The notes under the pieces: generated by a model
Database searches by the model: none
What the model was told of the DNA's origin: nothing
Seen by the model: only the letters and a program-made list of their open reading frames with translations
Program-made: the position numbers and the translations under genes
Assembly (NCBI GenBank): GCA_945865705.1
Contig: CAMBEY010000024.1
Location: forward strand, 1 to 17,731
DNA length: 17,731 bases
Direction of reading: 5' to 3'
From: Candidatus Sulfopaludibacter sp. SbA3
GTDB taxonomy: Bacteria > Acidobacteriota > Terriglobia > 2-12-FULL-54-10
In this document: positions 14,692 through 17,731 of the stretch, piece after piece
Numbering within the stretch: position 1 is the first letter of the stretch
Layout of the letters: every line of letters begins with the position of its first letter

Positions 14692-15591
14692 ATGTCCGAT
14701 CTGAGCACCCGCGACCCGTATTCCCCGCCGCTCCCGAATCCCTACGTCTACTCGCCCGAGCCCTATCGCTACCCGGAATACTTCGACGCAACGCCACCCG
14801 CGCCACCAAAGCCAAAGTACTGGCTGCATATCCTGCTGTTCGCGCTCACCGCCGTCTCCACCACGTTGATTCAGGGCTGGCTGTTTTCCGCAAGCCTGCT
14901 GGCCATCCTCACCGCACACGAGTTCGGCCATTATTTCGCGGCGAAATACTGGCGCGTCCCGGCCACGCTGCCTTACTTCATTCCCTTCCCATCGCTGTTC
15001 GGAACAATGGGGGCATTCATCAAGATGTCGCCGCGCATCCCGCACCGCCGCGCGCTATTTGACATTGCCGCCGCAGGGCCACTGGCCGGATTGATCGTCG
15101 CGCTGCCCGTAACCTATATTGGGATCACGCTCTCCCGCATCATCCCCAAAACGGCTGTGCCGGAAAACTCCATCTCGCTGAGCGAGCCGCTGCTGTTTCA
15201 GGGATTAAGCTGGCTGGCGCTTGGCGCCCAAGGCGACAGCGTGGAAATGATGCTCCACCCGCTGGCCTTTGCCGGCTGGGCCGGGCTGTTCGTCACCGCG
15301 CTGAACCTGTTGCCCATCGGCCAACTCGATGGTGGACACATCTCGCAATCGCTCTTCGGAGCACGCAGCCGCCTGGTAGCCATGGCCATGTTTGCGGGCC
15401 TGTTGGCATACAGCGTATGGGATTTCACTCCGACATGGATTCCGTTGATGATTCTGCTGCTGGTGTTCGGCGTGAAGCACCCGCGCCAGATCGACGACGG
15501 CCTTCCGCTGGGCTGGCAACGAACGGCGCTGGGCGTGCTTCTGGCCGTGATCTTTTTCACCTGCTTCAGCCTGTCGCCCATTACGTTCTAG
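14692..15591 (+). CDS. Site-2-protease-like M50 membrane metallopeptidase
   Basis: The protein has 299 residues. A Pro/Tyr-rich cytoplasmic N-terminus (about 1-40) is followed by about six membrane helices. HEFGH in LTAHEFGHYFAAKYWRVP is the zinc-binding HExxH, and LLPIGQLDGGHI carries the second zinc ligand in the LDG-type motif. These two motifs in helices define the M50 intramembrane proteases, which cut substrates inside the membrane. It lacks a PDZ domain, so it resembles the short YwhC/Rv-like group rather than RseP. ATG 14692 is chosen over TTG 14689. No clear Shine-Dalgarno is seen, and TGTAAA about 11 bp upstream may be a -10, so a leaderless message is possible. A 6-bp inverted repeat GCCTGA/TCAGGC (14650-14670) lies in the upstream region. 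rsmD starts 35 bp downstream. Confidence 0.9.
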   Translation: MSDLSTRDPYSPPLPNPYVYSPEPYRYPEYFDATPPAPPKPKYWLHILLFALTAVSTTLIQGWLFSASLLAILTAHEFGHYFAAKYWRVPATLPYFIPFPSLFGTMGAFIKMSPRIPHRRALFDIAAAGPLAGLIVALPVTYIGITLSRIIPKTAVPENSISLSEPLLFQGLSWLALGAQGDSVEMMLHPLAFAGWAGLFVTALNLLPIGQLDGGHISQSLFGARSRLVAMAMFAGLLAYSVWDFTPTWIPLMILLLVFGVKHPRQIDDGLPLGWQRTALGVLLAVIFFTCFSLSPITF

Positions 15592-15626
15592 GCGCTGGCA
15601 ATAACACATCCGCTCGGACTCACTTC

Positions 15627-16232
15627 ATGCGCATCATCGCGGGACGACATAAGGGACGCCGACTCAAGACGCTGCCCGGCACCGCCATTCGTCCCACCAG
15701 CGACAGGCTGCGCGAAACACTATTCAATATTCTCGCCCCCTGGATACAGGACGCCGTCTTCATCGACTGCTATGCAGGAACGGGGGCGGTGGGCGTGGAA
15801 GCCCTCAGCCGCGGTGCTCGGCAAGTTTATCTCATCGAATCCGATCCCGCCGCCACCAGCATCATTGAAAGCAATCTCGCGTTTCTGCCGTCGCATGAGA
15901 CAATTCCCTGCTGGCGCATGACGGGACACTCCGGACTGAAACGACTTGCCGCCATGAAAATTCAAGCCGACATCTGCTATCTCGATCCACCGTATCCCGC
16001 GCTGACGGAAGCTCTCGAAGATATGCTCGTGCTGGTGAAAACAGATGTGATGCGCCCCGAAGGATGGATCATCCTGGAGCACGCCAAACGCGACGCCACA
16101 CCTGAAAGCATCGGCGCCCCGCCCCAGCAATGGCAACGTACACGCCTGCTGACTCAAGGAACAAGTGCGCTGAGTTTCTATCGCATGGCCTCGGTTGTAG
16201 TCAGTAAGGCAAACTCCAGCGGTACAATTTAG
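15627..16232 (+). CDS. rsmD: 16S rRNA (guanine(966)-N2)-methyltransferase RsmD
   Basis: The protein has 201 residues beginning MRIIAGRHKGRRLKTLPG, a standard RsmD start. RPTSDRLRETLFNIL is the conserved N-terminal block, FIDCYAGTGAVGVEALSRGA is SAM motif I, and YLDPPYP is the catalytic DPPY of amino-methyltransferases. RsmD methylates G966 in the small ribosomal subunit near the P site. Length fits the family. The C-terminal tail (SVVVSKANSSGTI) is slightly longer than usual. ATG 15627 is chosen because the family starts there, although the frame stays open upstream into the protease gene. Its Shine-Dalgarno is weak. It is probably cotranscribed with the upstream protease. Confidence 0.95.
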   Translation: MRIIAGRHKGRRLKTLPGTAIRPTSDRLRETLFNILAPWIQDAVFIDCYAGTGAVGVEALSRGARQVYLIESDPAATSIIESNLAFLPSHETIPCWRMTGHSGLKRLAAMKIQADICYLDPPYPALTEALEDMLVLVKTDVMRPEGWIILEHAKRDATPESIGAPPQQWQRTRLLTQGTSALSFYRMASVVVSKANSSGTI

Positions 16233-16302
16233 TTAGTCTGATTAGTAATGCAAATTGCCTGGGCTGGTACGATGGCTTAGGACGCGATCAACGGAGGACA
16301 CT

Positions 16303-16635
16303 TTGGCGGGATATTATCATCAGGAAGATTTGGCGCATTTTGGCGATATGGGCAAAAACGCGCCCGAGCTGTGGAAGAAATTCTCGGAGTGGTACGGCGC
16401 GGTATTCGCCGAAGGCGCGCTCAGCGAACGCGAGAAGGCGCTGATCGCGCTCGGCGTGGCGCACGCCGTGCAGTGTCCCTATTGCATTGATGCCTACACG
16501 CAAACTTGTCTGGAGAAGGGTTCCAACCTCGATCAGATGACCGAGGCCGTGCATGTGGCCTCCGCCATTCGCGGCGGCGCGTCGCTGGTCCACGGAACGC
16601 AGATGCGCCGCGCGGCGGAGAAGGTGAGCATGTGA
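16303..16635 (+). CDS. Arsenosugar biosynthesis-associated peroxidase-like protein
   Basis: The protein has 110 residues of the carboxymuconolactone-decarboxylase/AhpD fold: LWKKFSEWYGAVFAEGALSE, then HAVQCPYCIDAYTQ with a CxxC (C58, C61), then VHVASAIRGGASLVHG. The start MAGYYHQEDLAHFGDMGK is typical of the small proteins annotated as arsenosugar biosynthesis-associated peroxidase-like, which occur beside arsS. The AhpD general base Glu and last His are not at their usual places (Tyr at 65), so real peroxidase activity is uncertain. TTG 16303 is chosen because GGAGG (16293-16297) lies 5 bp upstream; the frame stays open further upstream. The stop overlaps the arsS start (GTGA), indicating translational coupling. 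Confidence 0.88.
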   Translation: MAGYYHQEDLAHFGDMGKNAPELWKKFSEWYGAVFAEGALSEREKALIALGVAHAVQCPYCIDAYTQTCLEKGSNLDQMTEAVHVASAIRGGASLVHGTQMRRAAEKVSM

Positions 16636-17717
16636 GCTTGCCGGCGAGCCAGACAGGGAACAAAACACGCAGCCTCCTTTCGATTCGCCACCCGCTGGCC
16701 TCCACCGCCGAGCAGTTGCGCATGCTCGATGGGCGCGCGCCGCATCTGCAGCGCTTCTCCAGCGCGCTGGCGGCCTCGGCGTTGTTCCCCCTGCGCGCGA
16801 CCAGCATTCAGGTGTTACAGGTCAACGTGGGCAAACTCTGCAATCAAACTTGCGGCCACTGCCACGTGGACGCCGGGCCGGATCGCCGCGAGTCCATGAC
16901 GCGAGAGACGGCGGAGCTTTGCATCGAAGCGCTGGAGCACGCGGCGATCCCCACCCTGGACATTACCGGCGGCGCGCCGGAACTAAATCCCAATTTCCGC
17001 TGGATGGTTGAGCGCGCCCGCGCGCTGGGTCGGCAGGTGATCGACCGCTGCAACCTAACCGTGTTGCTGGTCGCCTCGCAGAGCGATCTCGCGGAGTTTC
17101 TCGCTCTGCATCAGGTGGAGATCATCGCCAGCCTGCCCTATTATCAGGCCGACCGCACCGACGCGCAGCGCGGTGAAGGTGTGTTTGAGGATTCCATTGC
17201 CGCATTGAAAAAGTTGAATACACTGGGCTATGGCGACCCGATAAGCGGCTTGAAGTTGAACTTGGTTTACAATCCGGTCGGCGCGTTCCTGCCTCCGGCG
17301 CAACATGCCGTCGAGGCCGACTTCCGCCGCGAGCTGGGGCGCCGCCAAGGCGTCGTATTCAATTCGCTCTACACCATCACCAACATGCCCATCAGCCGCT
17401 TCCTCGAATATCTTGACCGCAGCGGCAACTACGAAATGTACATGGAGAAGCTGGTGAACGCCTACAATCCCGCGGCGGCGGCGGGAGTGATGTGCCGCAC
17501 GATGGTCTCGGTGGGATGGGATGGCACGCTCTACGATTGCGACTTCAATCAGATGCTCGACCTGCCGGTGGGGGGCGGCGCGCCACGGCATATCCGCGAC
17601 TTCAGCCGGAACTTCAACGACGCCGCGCTCGCGCAGCGCGAGATCATCACGGGCCAGCACTGCTACGGCTGCACCGCTGGGGCGGGCTCCAGTTGCGGTG
17701 GCACGCTTGCTTCGTAA
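16632..17717 (+). CDS. arsS: Arsenosugar biosynthesis radical-SAM protein ArsS
   Basis: The protein has 361 residues. The radical-SAM cluster motif CNQTCGHC (C70, C74, C77) follows IQVLQVNVGKL. LDITGGAPELNPNF is the GGAPE motif that contacts SAM. C-terminal cysteines in MCRTMVSVGWDGTLYDCDFN and HCYGCTAGAGSSCGG resemble an auxiliary cluster region. This is the arsS-type layout; ArsS adds a 5'-deoxyadenosyl group to dimethylarsenite, giving the precursor of arsenosugars. Some family members are selenoproteins, but here the SSCGG residue uses TGC and no in-frame TGA is present. GTG 16632 overlaps the previous stop by three bases and gives the usual family length. A much longer upstream start would run through the preceding gene. 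The partner ArsM methyltransferase is not in the window. Confidence 0.93.
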   Translation: MSLPASQTGNKTRSLLSIRHPLASTAEQLRMLDGRAPHLQRFSSALAASALFPLRATSIQVLQVNVGKLCNQTCGHCHVDAGPDRRESMTRETAELCIEALEHAAIPTLDITGGAPELNPNFRWMVERARALGRQVIDRCNLTVLLVASQSDLAEFLALHQVEIIASLPYYQADRTDAQRGEGVFEDSIAALKKLNTLGYGDPISGLKLNLVYNPVGAFLPPAQHAVEADFRRELGRRQGVVFNSLYTITNMPISRFLEYLDRSGNYEMYMEKLVNAYNPAAAAGVMCRTMVSVGWDGTLYDCDFNQMLDLPVGGGAPRHIRDFSRNFNDAALAQREIITGQHCYGCTAGAGSSCGGTLAS

Positions 17718-17731
17718 GTAACAGTGCCGCG

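Noticed and set aside
16506..16631. Upstream extension of ArsS to 403 residues
   Set aside because: It would overlap most of the peroxidase-like gene in another frame. GTG 16632 with the GTGA overlap gives the normal length.
17055..17660. Minus-strand 201-codon frame opposite arsS
   Set aside because: It is antisense to a clear radical-SAM protein and a product of high-GC codon use.
17700..17717. Selenocysteine in ArsS
   Set aside because: The candidate C-terminal position is a TGC cysteine codon and the gene has no internal TGA.

Overview
The window looks like a GC-rich chromosomal segment of an Acidobacteriota genome, probably a Solibacter/Bryobacter-type lineage. This is inference. It rests mainly on a secreted Kelch-like protein whose last ~115 residues match the C-terminal domain that is very common in Candidatus Solibacter (TIGR03437 type), on a Porin_5-like outer-membrane protein with a coiled-coil N-terminus, and on an intergenic inverted repeat of the GAGCCGCGAC type. 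No phage, insertion sequence, integrase or CRISPR array was seen.

Layout. Positions 1-2261 (minus) hold most of a single-chain MmeI-like (type IIL) restriction-modification enzyme, cut by the window edge. Positions 2438-4542 (plus) hold a two-gene operon: a cytoplasmic HExxH metallopeptidase and a D-Ala-D-Ala-ligase-like ATP-grasp enzyme. Next comes a scarred block, 4543-6347. Its minus strand reads PhoB-like response regulator, aquaporin, then only the first 16 codons of an arsenate reductase (arsC). It ends in the last ~32 codons of a second ATP-grasp gene (plus). This looks like a rearrangement that removed most of arsC and most of a tandem second ligase. Positions 6699-8172 hold the Kelch-like secreted protein, whose signal peptide is separated from its propeller by a one-base frameshift. 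Convergent to it is a YbjQ/UPF0145 protein, followed by a membrane acyltransferase (DUF1624/YeiB type).

Divergent from the acyltransferase is the putative porin at 10095. The shared intergenic region carries three 7-bp direct repeats with 11-bp periodicity, the geometry of a PhoB box, placed correctly before a -10 element. After the porin come a long inverted repeat (11792-11922), a four-domain c-di-GMP enzyme (cNMP-binding, GAF, GGDEF, EAL), a tRNA-Ala(GGC) with a near-consensus promoter, a site-2-type M50 metalloprotease, rsmD, and a translationally coupled arsenosugar pair (peroxidase-like protein and radical-SAM ArsS) that closes the window.

Three themes link the genes. Arsenic appears twice: the aquaporin/arsC remnant and the intact arsenosugar pair. 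Phosphate, the chemical analogue of arsenate, may appear twice: the PhoB-like regulator and the Pho-box-like site before the porin. The metallopeptidase/ATP-grasp pair is the best candidate for a poorly described system; it once probably had two ligases.
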